A stretch of 33,367 nucleotides of DNA from Magnetococcales bacterium (GTDB taxonomy: Bacteria; Pseudomonadota; Magnetococcia; Magnetococcales; JADFWT01), in NCBI GenBank assembly GCA_015233785.1, contig JADFWT010000021.1, positions 1 through 33,367 of the forward strand. The letters run 5' to 3'. A program made the position numbers and the translations under genes. Shown one piece after another: positions 1 to 8,444 of this stretch; within the stretch, counting starts at the first letter, position 1, and every line of letters starts with the position of its first letter. The notes under the pieces were generated by a model. That model was given only the letters and a program-made list of their open reading frames with translations. It was not told the origin of the DNA and made no database searches.

Positions 1-148
1 ATATATACAACTATAATATAAATAACAATTTAATAAAGATCGTTAGTATCGCCACGCTGCATCGTATGGCAAGGCAATAAATAGGTGAAGGGAGGGGGGG
101 ATCATGGCATATTGGGGATTGACGACCTTTAACCCGTGATGGAGCTCC

Positions 149-2461
149 ATGAATTCCCGCACATTTACCATACCCGAAGCGATTCAGGTGGCGCTTCAGC
201 ATCAACAGAATGGCGCATTGGCCGAGGCCGAGGGGATCTATCGTCAGGTTCTCGCGGTGGAGCCTCATCAGTTGGATGCCCTGCATCTGCTGGGGGTGTT
301 GGCCATTGGGCAGGGGCGGTTTGCGGAAGCGGTAGGGTGCTTTCGGTCGTTGGTTACATCCCAACCGGAGCGTGGTGGAGCGTGGTGCAACTTGGGGCTT
401 TCACTGCAGCGCCTGGGGCGGCGAGAGGAGGCGCTTGAGGCTTTCCGGCAGGCGATGGCAGTAGCCCCTGAGATGCGGGATGCCTTTATCAATAGCGGGA
501 ATCTATTGCGGGAGATGGGGCGACTTGAAGAGGCCATGGGGATGTTTCGGCAGGCGCTGCGTCTGACGGGTGGCCAGGGGGAGAGATTTTATCGATTGGG
601 CGAGTCGTTGCTGAAGGGTCGCTCCGAGGCGGTTGTGATGCCGTTCGGTATCCATAAGGCAGCTCCCAAGGCTTCCTATGTTGCCATGCTGGAACGGCTG
701 GAGAGGGTGGTGCAAGAGGCGGAGGTGCGGCCCCATGCGGAACTTTATGATGCCGAAGCGGCCTTGGTGCATTTAAAGCGTCCAAGCGCACACGACGGCC
801 TTCGTATCCTTCTGATTCAACCCCCCTACAAAAAGAGTGAATCGCCCCCAAAAGATGAGGATTGGGATGCCAAGATTGCCGCCTATGGTCTGCTCTCCAT
901 CGCCGCCCAGGTGCTGGCGTCGGGCCGGGAGCTGGCGATTGTCAATATGAGCGACTACCGCTGGCAGGAAGTGGAGCAGAGCCTGGACGGTCTGGAGGCC
1001 GATCTTATCGGCCTGTCATGCATGACGCCCAATCTGCCGGGTGTGATGGCCCTGGCGGCGGCGTTGCGTCGGCGCTATCCCAAGGCCGTCATTGTGGCCG
1101 GAGGCACCCACATCACCGCTCTGCCGGAAGAGAGCTTGCGCCATATTCCCGCGTTGGATCTGGCGGTGATCGGAGAGGGGGAGGCGACCTTTTTGGAGAT
1201 CATCCAGAAGTTGGAGGCGGAGGAAGTGCCGCACGGTGTGGCCGGAACCGCATGGCGACAAGGCAATACCATCCGCTTCGGCGAGGCGCGTCCCAGGCTT
1301 CACGACCTGGATCAACTGGCGTCGCCGCATCACTATTTTCAGCTTGATTATCTTCTCAGTTCACGGGGCTGCCCGCAGAAGTGCAGCTACTGCGGCAGCT
1401 TCGCCATGTGGGGTCGCAAGTTGCGTTTTCAGAGTGTCGGCAAGCTGCTGGACACCCTGGAGATGATCGTCAAGCAGCAGGGGCGGCGGCTGCTGGCCAT
1501 CAAAGATGACACCTTTACCGCCTCCAAAAAGCGTACGTTGGAGATCTGTCGGGGCATGCGGGAGAGGGGCCTAAACTTCATATGGAGCTGCGATACCCGT
1601 ATCGATAGTCTGGATAAGGAGGTGTTGGAGGCCATGCGGCTGGCGGGGTGTCAGCGGATTAGTCTGGGAGTGGAGTCGGGGGCGTCGGAGATTCTGGAGA
1701 CTATCCATAAGCACATCACCCCGGAGGATGTGCGCCGGGTTACCGAAATGGCCCACAGTTTCGGCATTCATGTGCGTTACTACATGATGGTGGGTAATCG
1801 CGGGGAGAGTTTGGGGAGCTTCCGGCAGAGTCTGGAGCTGATGGAGAGCGCCCAGCCGGATAGCTTCAGCTTCTGCAATCTGACGCTCTATCCCGGCACC
1901 GAGGAGTTTGAAATCTACCGTCAACGCCATGGTCTCTCAGCAGAGGCCTTTTTTGGCGATGATTGGGAGGGGTTGATGCATGTGGGGTATGCCGATCCGG
2001 TGCCTCTGGAGATGCGCGAGGTTGTCACGCTGTGGATGAACGGCTATGGGGAGCAGATGCCGGGTCGTCAGGCCGATGTGGCGCACTGCCGGGCAGTGTT
2101 GGAGCGGCTGAATGGATATCATGGGGCGCATCTGGATCTGGCGGCCGCACTGCTGCGGGCCGGAGAGGCTGAAGCTGCCACCCATCACCTTCTGGAGGCC
2201 ATGGAAGGGGGCTATCCGATTGGGGGGCATCTGGAGAACTATGCGGCCTGCATCGCCGCATTACGGGGCGATGAGGCGGCGGTGGTGCGGCTGCTGGATC
2301 GGGCCGAAGTGCGCACTTCCGATGGGATTGGGGTGCTCAATCGGACGCGGTTTCGCATCTGGCAGCAGGCCCAGGGGGCACTGCCACTGGAGTTGGTGGT
2401 GGATCACCCCTTCGAGCCGGGGAAGGGGATGGGGCAACCGGCTTGGCCGGAGAGAGTGTGA
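149..2461 (+). CDS. TPR - B12-binding-like - radical SAM protein
   Basis: Three parts are visible. Residues 1-150 are TPR repeats (paired Ala/Leu/Gly patterns such as ALHLLGVLAIGQGRFAEAV). Residues about 218-345 look like a B12-binding Rossmann domain (RILLIQPPY, IVAGGTHITALPEESL, AVIGEGEATFLEI). Then comes a radical SAM domain whose CxxxCxxC cluster is in SSRGCPQKCSYCGSF (Cys408, 412, 415). I did not see the DxHxxG histidine motif of base-off cobalamin binding, so B12 may not be bound in the usual way. Family knowledge says such proteins bind a 4Fe-4S cluster and cleave S-adenosylmethionine; many methylate or rearrange their substrates. The substrate here is unknown. The C-terminal 130 residues look helical and repeat-like. 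The ATG at 149 is preceded by GGAG; the longer ORF starting at 136 is in another frame. The gene converges on the NspC-like gene with only 13 bases between stop codons. Confidence 0.88.
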   Translation: MNSRTFTIPEAIQVALQHQQNGALAEAEGIYRQVLAVEPHQLDALHLLGVLAIGQGRFAEAVGCFRSLVTSQPERGGAWCNLGLSLQRLGRREEALEAFRQAMAVAPEMRDAFINSGNLLREMGRLEEAMGMFRQALRLTGGQGERFYRLGESLLKGRSEAVVMPFGIHKAAPKASYVAMLERLERVVQEAEVRPHAELYDAEAALVHLKRPSAHDGLRILLIQPPYKKSESPPKDEDWDAKIAAYGLLSIAAQVLASGRELAIVNMSDYRWQEVEQSLDGLEADLIGLSCMTPNLPGVMALAAALRRRYPKAVIVAGGTHITALPEESLRHIPALDLAVIGEGEATFLEIIQKLEAEEVPHGVAGTAWRQGNTIRFGEARPRLHDLDQLASPHHYFQLDYLLSSRGCPQKCSYCGSFAMWGRKLRFQSVGKLLDTLEMIVKQQGRRLLAIKDDTFTASKKRTLEICRGMRERGLNFIWSCDTRIDSLDKEVLEAMRLAGCQRISLGVESGASEILETIHKHITPEDVRRVTEMAHSFGIHVRYYMMVGNRGESLGSFRQSLELMESAQPDSFSFCNLTLYPGTEEFEIYRQRHGLSAEAFFGDDWEGLMHVGYADPVPLEMREVVTLWMNGYGEQMPGRQADVAHCRAVLERLNGYHGAHLDLAAALLRAGEAEAATHHLLEAMEGGYPIGGHLENYAACIAALRGDEAAVVRLLDRAEVRTSDGIGVLNRTRFRIWQQAQGALPLELVVDHPFEPGKGMGQPAWPERV

Positions 2462-2474
2462 GGTCTGACAGGCT

Positions 2475-4247
2475 CTATCCGCCAGCGCGCTCCAAAAAAT
2501 CCTCCAAGGTAAACCGCTTCACCAGCGAACAGTCGCCATCCTCTTGCATCCAGTAGAGGGTCGGTGGGGGCAGGCCATTGTATTGAATGGTGAAGGCGTG
2601 GGTGTAGGCGCCGACATTTTCGAACAGGATTCGCGAGCCGATGCAGAGCGGTTCGTCAAAGCGGTGCTCCCCCAACAGATCTCCTGCCAGACAGGTCGCC
2701 CCCGCCAGTTGATAGCGGTGCGGACCATCTGGCGTGGTGCCGTATACCACAGTCCGGTAGCCGTAAATAAACGACTCCAGTTGGTGGTTGATCGAGCTGT
2801 CCAGAATGGCCAGGGGCTTCCCTTCGCTCTCGTACAGATCCACCACCGTTGCAACCAGCCAACAGGTTTTTCTCACCAGCGCTGTGCCCGGCTCCAGGTA
2901 CAGTTCCAGGTTATAACGATTCCGCAGATGGGCCAGCGTTTTCAGTAATATATGCCGGTTTTGATGATGGTGCTGGTCGAAGCGGTAGCCCCCTCCCAGA
3001 TTGAGCCAACGTATGCGCTTGAGAAGTTCTGGCAGCCTCTCTTCCAGCACCGCCGCTGTGCGACGAATGTGATCATAATCACGCTGACCCGCAGCGTTGT
3101 GTAGATGAAGGCCCTCCAGCGCCTCAAAGCGGCTCGGATTCTCCTGCCACGCCTCTTGTAGTTGATGCACCGACACCCCCAGTTTGGAGAATGGGCGGCA
3201 GGGGTCGTAATGGGGGCGGCGTACCAGGGAGATGTGGGGGTTGACTCGCAGACCGCAGGAGGTTGTCCCCGCTGCCCGTTCATGAAACCGATCCCACTGG
3301 CTAAGGGCGTTGAAGTGGATATGGCTGCATTCGCGGGTGACGGTATCGATCTGCGCTTCGGTGATGGCGGGGGTGGTGTAGTGCAGAGGCTTGTCTGGTC
3401 CTGCCGCCTTCCGGGCCAGTTGCAGCTCCGGCAGGGAGCTGCAGGTGATTCCATCGCAGTGCGTGGCCAGCTTCTCCACCAGAGGGAAGATGGCGTTGGC
3501 CTTCATGGAGTAAAGCAGATGGGCACCCCCCTCATCCGTCAGAGCGCGAATGCCCGTGGCCACCTGGGCCAGCCGGGGGCCATCGATAACCAGAGCCGGG
3601 GTTGAGAGGGTCTTGTTTTCCAGTAGATGGCGGCGGACGGTTGCGATGCGATTCTTGTTGGCCTGCTCTTGGGGAAGGGGGCTCTTGCGGCGCAGCGTGA
3701 TGGTGAGGGCGGATTTGGGGCTGGGTAGCTGCTTCAAGAGCGATTGGGGATGAAAGGTCTCCTCAAGATGGCCAAGGAGTTGGCGAACCTGTTTTAACAG
3801 CGCAGGGTTTCGCTGTGGTTTATCCTGTTTGAGCCAATGTCTCAGGGCGTCCTGAAGGCCGGTATTAGGGTCATGCATCAGCGCCGAATCAGGCAACTTT
3901 GCCATCAGGGCGGCGCTCATCTCTCGGGTTTGTTGCACCTGGGCCAGGGCAACCCCAAGAGAGCTGGTTCCCTCTATCAGGCGCTTTAGCAGGCGACAGC
4001 GGAAGTGTTGGCAGTCGGCGGGGCGCTGGATATAGATGTTGCATCCTTCTGGCTGAAGATGCGGGCAGGGATGGCTAAAGTAATAGTCCCCCTTGGTTCG
4101 TGGGCGGATCTCGGTGTTGGTCTCGGCGTAGAGTGCCCGCTCATCGGGGGTGAGGATTACCGGGCATAGCAAACCCTGGCAACATAAGCCGCAATCCAGG
4201 CAGAGCCTCTGTGCGGGGTCCGGTGGGGGGGCATCTTGTGGCGGCAT
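2475..4247 (-). CDS. YkgJ-like Cys-cluster domain fused to carboxynorspermidine decarboxylase-like domain
   Basis: The N-terminus carries a cysteine cluster (LCLDCGLCCQGLLCPV, then CPHLQPEGCN and CQHFRC), typical of YkgJ-type Fe/Zn-chelating domains. A Lys/Pro-rich linker of about 100 residues follows. From about residue 212 the protein resembles carboxynorspermidine decarboxylase (NspC), a PLP-dependent alanine-racemase-fold enzyme of polyamine synthesis. The PLP lysine is in LLYSMKAN (Lys249). A substrate/phosphate region is in HYDPCRPFSKLG, a glycine-rich LNLGGGYRF and an EPGTALV motif follow, and the C-terminal catalytic Cys is in GATCLAGD (Cys519). The decarboxylase half is about the usual NspC length. 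The HTLCE-like segment of classic NspC reads HLHNAAGQRD here, so the substrate could be a related carboxy-polyamine or an amino acid. No carboxynorspermidine synthase gene is in the window. The fusion itself is unusual. Confidence 0.82.
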   Translation of the reverse strand: MPPQDAPPPDPAQRLCLDCGLCCQGLLCPVILTPDERALYAETNTEIRPRTKGDYYFSHPCPHLQPEGCNIYIQRPADCQHFRCRLLKRLIEGTSSLGVALAQVQQTREMSAALMAKLPDSALMHDPNTGLQDALRHWLKQDKPQRNPALLKQVRQLLGHLEETFHPQSLLKQLPSPKSALTITLRRKSPLPQEQANKNRIATVRRHLLENKTLSTPALVIDGPRLAQVATGIRALTDEGGAHLLYSMKANAIFPLVEKLATHCDGITCSSLPELQLARKAAGPDKPLHYTTPAITEAQIDTVTRECSHIHFNALSQWDRFHERAAGTTSCGLRVNPHISLVRRPHYDPCRPFSKLGVSVHQLQEAWQENPSRFEALEGLHLHNAAGQRDYDHIRRTAAVLEERLPELLKRIRWLNLGGGYRFDQHHHQNRHILLKTLAHLRNRYNLELYLEPGTALVRKTCWLVATVVDLYESEGKPLAILDSSINHQLESFIYGYRTVVYGTTPDGPHRYQLAGATCLAGDLLGEHRFDEPLCIGSRILFENVGAYTHAFTIQYNGLPPPTLYWMQEDGDCSLVKRFTLEDFLERAGG

Positions 4248-4386
4248 GACACGCCTGTCGTGGGGGTTGGCACCAAAGGTCAGAATACAGAATAATGGGG
4301 TGTGATTACAGGTGGGTGTGGTGGATCATTGTCAATATCTTTAGAGTATGTAGAACAATCTTGGAATGTTTATTGGCCTTGGGTAG

Positions 4387-4497
4387 AAGCCTGATACAGT
4401 CAAAAGGCATTATGAACAGGCTCTGGAGATTCTTCAAAAAATCGGAATGCACCAGGAGGCGCAGCAGGTTTGGGCGTGGTTGGCGGAGTATGATTGA
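4387..4497 (+). pseudogene. Relic of a TPR protein (C-terminal 36 codons)
   Basis: An open stretch between in-frame stops reads HYEQALEILQKIGMHQEAQQ and ends in WLAEYD before TGA. This matches one TPR helix pair, as found at the end of kinesin-light-chain-like TPR proteins. It has no usable start codon and is preceded in frame by TAG at 4384-4386. The surrounding gap holds no other gene. I read it as the tail of a decayed TPR gene. A short chance match is possible because the stretch is only 36 codons. Confidence 0.45.
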
Positions 4498-4519
4498 CGA
4501 AGCGTGGTCAGGTCACCAC

Positions 4520-5521
4520 TCACTGGGTGCTCTGGTTCTGCTTGGAAATCTGCTGTTGCATCACATGATCCAGAACCTTTCGCGCCTCCTTGGAACCCCC
4601 CGCGATAGCCCGCTTGAGCAGCTCTGTCCCGCGTTCAAGATTGGTCGCCACCCCTTGTCCGCTGACCAACATGGCGCCGGTCATGTAGAGGCTCTGTAAA
4701 TGGTTCTTCTGGGCCGCTTTTTCAAAGTAGTGAAAAGCCTTCTTCTTATTGGGTGGCCGGCCCTCTGCGCCGTTGAAGTGGAACTGTGCCAGAATGAGCG
4801 TCGCCTCCATTGATCCAGCCTCGGAGGCTTTGTTGAGCAAAGAGAGCCCCTTGGGGATATTAATCTCAACGCCGCGCCCTTCTAGGTAGAGCATCCCCAG
4901 CAGTAAGGTGCCGCGTCGGTGCTTCTTAGCTGCCAGCTTGGTGGCCCAGTGAAACGCCACCGCATCATGCTTAGGCACCATGTCGTTGGGCAGATAGTGA
5001 AGCAGTGCTAACTCCTGTTGGGCAGAGATGTGGCCCTTTTCAGCAGCGCGGCGTATCAGTGTCAAGCCAGCCTTGATGTCCCGTGGTACATGGAGGCCCT
5101 TTAGCAACTGCGCGCCATAGTTAAATTGGCCGTGCATGTTGTCTTGCAGGGCCGCACGTCGATAGAGTTCCACGGCTTGTTTGGGCAGCCGAGGCACTTT
5201 CATACCCTTTAAGAGAATGTGCCCTGCCATGACCTGACTTTCGGCATCTCCGGCTTTGGCCATGGGAAGCCAAATAGAGAGCGCCTTTCTCCCTTCCCCC
5301 ATGGTGTAGAATTGCTGAGCAATGATTCGTTTTCCGCCAAGGCGAAACGCCTCCATGGAGAAGGGCTGCATCTGAGCCAGTATAAACCATGTCAAGAGTG
5401 GTACCGGGAGCAGCAGCGCTAGATGTAGCATTAAGCGAATCAAACGCGAACCACCAGCTTCCGAGGAGTGTTTTGATTCGGATGGAGGGGGTGTGTCAGA
5501 AGTGGATGTAAGAGGCATCAT
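4520..5521 (-). CDS. Membrane-anchored Sel1-repeat protein
   Basis: After a Ser/Pro-rich cytoplasmic start, one hydrophobic segment (LMLHLALLLPVPLLTWFILA, about residues 30-52) should anchor the protein in the inner membrane. The rest is a chain of Sel1-like repeats of about 36 residues (for example AVELYRRAALQDNMHGQFNYGAQLL, GMLYLEGRGVEINIPKGLSLL, TELLKRAIAGGSKEA). Such repeats form solenoids that bind other proteins. The start codon overlaps the stop of the upstream YfhO-like gene as ATGA (5518-5521), so the two are probably translationally coupled and may work together at the membrane. The specific partner is unknown. Confidence 0.85.
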   Translation of the reverse strand: MMPLTSTSDTPPPSESKHSSEAGGSRLIRLMLHLALLLPVPLLTWFILAQMQPFSMEAFRLGGKRIIAQQFYTMGEGRKALSIWLPMAKAGDAESQVMAGHILLKGMKVPRLPKQAVELYRRAALQDNMHGQFNYGAQLLKGLHVPRDIKAGLTLIRRAAEKGHISAQQELALLHYLPNDMVPKHDAVAFHWATKLAAKKHRRGTLLLGMLYLEGRGVEINIPKGLSLLNKASEAGSMEATLILAQFHFNGAEGRPPNKKKAFHYFEKAAQKNHLQSLYMTGAMLVSGQGVATNLERGTELLKRAIAGGSKEARKVLDHVMQQQISKQNQSTQ

Positions 5522-8025
5522 CGGGTTATGCTCCCGCGCCGGGCTTGGACGAATGCAACCCCCAACATGACACCAATCAATAACAGACCGGCCAGGGCGC
5601 TAAGTCCAATCAGTAGATGCCCTGCCTGTCCCATCATGCCGTGCTCAAATTGAAGCCGCAGCCGATGATTTCCTGGAGGGATTCGCACGGTTTTGAACCC
5701 AATATTGGCCCTTGCTATCGGAATCTCCTGGTCGTTAAGCCACGCCTTCCAGTGGGGATGATAGCCGTCTCGGTAGAGGAGCCAGAGCGGTTGGCCGTCG
5801 TTGTTGGTGACCTGAGCATCAAGGCGGTTGGCGCTGAAACGGGTCACCTTGATGGTGCCTTCCACATCACGGCCTGGATTTTCGACCGCCATCTCCTCTT
5901 TGAGCTGAAGATCATCCCCAGGTTTCACCCGTGCATCTCCGTCAAACAGAGCCTGTAAGGAAGGGGGCGGGTCGGTCACAATCACCATGCGGTCCAACGC
6001 CTTGCTCTGCTTGAACAGGGCGCGGGCTTCGGTGTCGTTCCTGGCCAGTCGGGCTGTGCGTAACAGTAACAACTTGTCGCTCTCACAGCCGAGACTGCGC
6101 ACGATGTCGGGCCGGTAATTTTTTGTGTAGTAGCGCTGGGTGTGGCTGCTTTGTACCCCCAGGTCGGGAAAAAATTGGTCATCAAAAAGTGCCGCCAACA
6201 TACGTTCTACCGGCTGATCCATGATCTGAATCTTGGTTTTGACCATCTGTGGAAAACAGGGGTCGAAGTGGGCAAAGGGGTAGAGCGACATGGCGTACTG
6301 TACGTTGTGAAAGGCCAACTCTCTGGTGGCCATGGCCATGCTTGCCTCTGCGCGACTGCCCATTTGGGGCGTTTTTTGACGGCTGGGAATGTAGGGCGTT
6401 GGCGTGCTCTGATAGAGCGAGGCACCGGCTCCTGGCTCATAGAGCGTTGCTGCCATATGGGTCTGAAGGCGATAACTGCCCATATCTCCAAGAAAGATAA
6501 GCAATAAGATAAACGCCAACTTACGCCCACGCTTGCCTCTATCCTGGCTGGAGGTCTGCATGGGAAGCAGTCGCCATATGATGAATAGCAGCAGCCCGAT
6601 TTCATAGAGTGCCATGCGGGCAAGAAAAAAACTTTTCCAGTTGGGGTCGTTCAACATTTGGGTGTTGAAGAGCTTGATAAGACCTCCACGACCGTCGTGC
6701 ATGGCCACATCCAGCGCCAACGTGCCCAGCAGAAGTATGGCCAGAAGCCATTGAGGAAACGGCCCAAAACGGCTTGGTTTCGGGGGGTTGAATCCGCGTG
6801 TTAGCCCATGGTGAATATGCTCCAGAACAAACCCCGAGCCTATCACCATCAGCACCATGGCCAGACCGCTATAGCCGCCAATATGGCGCACCATGTTCAT
6901 GCCGGGCCATAAATAGTAGAGGCCGGTGGCAAAATAGCCCGCAACAGAGAGCCACACCAGCGCTATAGCGCCCAACGCGCAGCTCCAGAAAATCGTATCA
7001 CGGATAAAAAAGAGTCCGGCTATAAAGAGCAGCAGCGGCAGCAGGCCAAAATAGTAGATAAAATCATTGAGCGGATAGGCTCCGGTAATGATGGCAACCA
7101 GGTAACCGCCAAAGCTTTGGCGACCGTAATGGAGAAAATTCTCCAGTGTTACCAGCCCGGTATCCGAGGCGCGCTCTTCGCTGATAAAGACGCCATCGAG
7201 ATTGTGCAGCAGAAAATATCCCTCGATGGCCATCATGGCCAGGGTTAGCGCTATCAGTAGCCAGGTGACCCGATCCGGTTTTAGAAGAACCATCAGAAGC
7301 TTAGGTTTTTCTAGAACAATCGGCACCAGAAACAGTGTGACCACCAGGATGGAAATAAAGGCTATGTAGTGCAGGCTCCCATGCATGGAGACCAAGCCCA
7401 GAAGTGCGGCCAGCCATAGCCAGCGTGGGGACTCTTCATCGCGAAAACGCAGCAAGGCATGAATAATCAGCGGCAGAAGATAGAAAACCTGAAGGTTCAT
7501 AAAGGGTTGTCGAACCCAAACTACGGCCCCAGTGGCGGCCAGTACCACCACCCAACGGGCCAGGACGGACCCAAACAAGCGCTGCGCTACAAGAGCCATG
7601 CCAAATACATAGACCATCACTTCAAGCATCAGGGAGAGCTTATAGAGAAGCATCACATCGGAGATGCCTGCCGCCGCACCGCCCAACAGCAATAACCAAC
7701 CGATGGAAGGCACGGTTGCCCAAAGGTTGATATCATTTGATACGCCGTAGGTTCCATAAGGTACCCAGAATGGAATCTCTCCATCAAAATGCAGGCTATT
7801 GAAGAAGAAGAAGAAACTCTGGAAATTCTGCAACGTATCGTGCAGAGGAAGTATCTGTGAGGATAGATAAAATAGTTGACTGAACAGAGCCAGGGAGATG
7901 GCTTGCAGAATAAACATGGATCCTTCCGGCGCGCCTGTTGGTGAACGCCACGGTACTTTTGGGGCCAGCATTGAAGGCTGTTCGTTCATAAGTGGCTGTT
8001 TATGCATATTAATGGTATGTGTCAT
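5518..8025 (-). CDS. YfhO-like multi-pass membrane protein
   Basis: The 835-residue product begins with about 35 polar residues, then has roughly a dozen hydrophobic segments from MFILQAISLALFSQ to about residue 500. A soluble domain of about 280 residues follows, and a last membrane segment lies near the C-terminus (HLLIGLSALAGLLLIGVMLG). The soluble part ends in LLYRDGYHPHWKAWLND and a beta-rich stretch (PPGNHRLRLQFEH). This arrangement, with a 'what a peculiar sugar-like' Trp/Asn motif before the last helix, is typical of YfhO-type membrane proteins, which are GT-C-like and are thought to modify envelope glycopolymers. Catalytic function is inferred from family only. Several Met codons lie near the start (MTHTINMHKQPLMNEQPSM), so the exact start is uncertain. 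It is the first gene of a two-gene operon. Confidence 0.75.
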   Translation of the reverse strand: MTHTINMHKQPLMNEQPSMLAPKVPWRSPTGAPEGSMFILQAISLALFSQLFYLSSQILPLHDTLQNFQSFFFFFNSLHFDGEIPFWVPYGTYGVSNDINLWATVPSIGWLLLLGGAAAGISDVMLLYKLSLMLEVMVYVFGMALVAQRLFGSVLARWVVVLAATGAVVWVRQPFMNLQVFYLLPLIIHALLRFRDEESPRWLWLAALLGLVSMHGSLHYIAFISILVVTLFLVPIVLEKPKLLMVLLKPDRVTWLLIALTLAMMAIEGYFLLHNLDGVFISEERASDTGLVTLENFLHYGRQSFGGYLVAIITGAYPLNDFIYYFGLLPLLLFIAGLFFIRDTIFWSCALGAIALVWLSVAGYFATGLYYLWPGMNMVRHIGGYSGLAMVLMVIGSGFVLEHIHHGLTRGFNPPKPSRFGPFPQWLLAILLLGTLALDVAMHDGRGGLIKLFNTQMLNDPNWKSFFLARMALYEIGLLLFIIWRLLPMQTSSQDRGKRGRKLAFILLLIFLGDMGSYRLQTHMAATLYEPGAGASLYQSTPTPYIPSRQKTPQMGSRAEASMAMATRELAFHNVQYAMSLYPFAHFDPCFPQMVKTKIQIMDQPVERMLAALFDDQFFPDLGVQSSHTQRYYTKNYRPDIVRSLGCESDKLLLLRTARLARNDTEARALFKQSKALDRMVIVTDPPPSLQALFDGDARVKPGDDLQLKEEMAVENPGRDVEGTIKVTRFSANRLDAQVTNNDGQPLWLLYRDGYHPHWKAWLNDQEIPIARANIGFKTVRIPPGNHRLRLQFEHGMMGQAGHLLIGLSALAGLLLIGVMLGVAFVQARRGSITR

Positions 8026-8444
8026 GTTGCTTTAATGCTTGCTGCCGGTTGCCCATTATCCGAATCATCAGTTTCAAGATCTGCGACTTGCAGAGGGCTT
8101 AAGTTAATATCATTGAATGATGATGTCTTGTTGATCCTTGATCTCTGATTGAAGATCTAATGTTACCACACATGTTTATACGGCTTCCAAATTGTGGTGC
8201 AGGCGGTGTTTGGTGTATCGAGACGGCGTTGAGGTGCTGGATGATAAGGATTGATCAAAGCTCTACCATAAATAGGGCAACATGGCCAAGGCCAAAGCGG
8301 TTTCAAACTGCCTGAGGGAAAGATGGTCGGGGGCATGGAAAAGGCGCATAAGGAGATTGGGAAGGGGTAGAGATCATCTCCAACACATGGAAAAAAGATG
8401 TTATCCTTCCGGTTATCGAAGAATCTCCCCTCTACGGAGAAGAT
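8026..8444. other. Divergent intergenic region, 419 bases, no gene seen
   Basis: The region separates the leftward YfhO-like operon from the rightward FHA-phosphatase gene and must hold promoters for both. The half near 8026-8170 is AT-richer and contains the small palindrome TCATTGAATGA. Short ORFs here (8163-8822 minus, 8282-8497 plus) run into the phosphatase gene and have no recognisable protein character. Confidence 0.5.

Noticed and set aside
4295-4699. 134-residue plus-strand ORF over the Sel1 gene end
   Set aside because: Half of it is antisense to the Sel1 repeats, and the part in the gap is in a different frame from the TPR relic.
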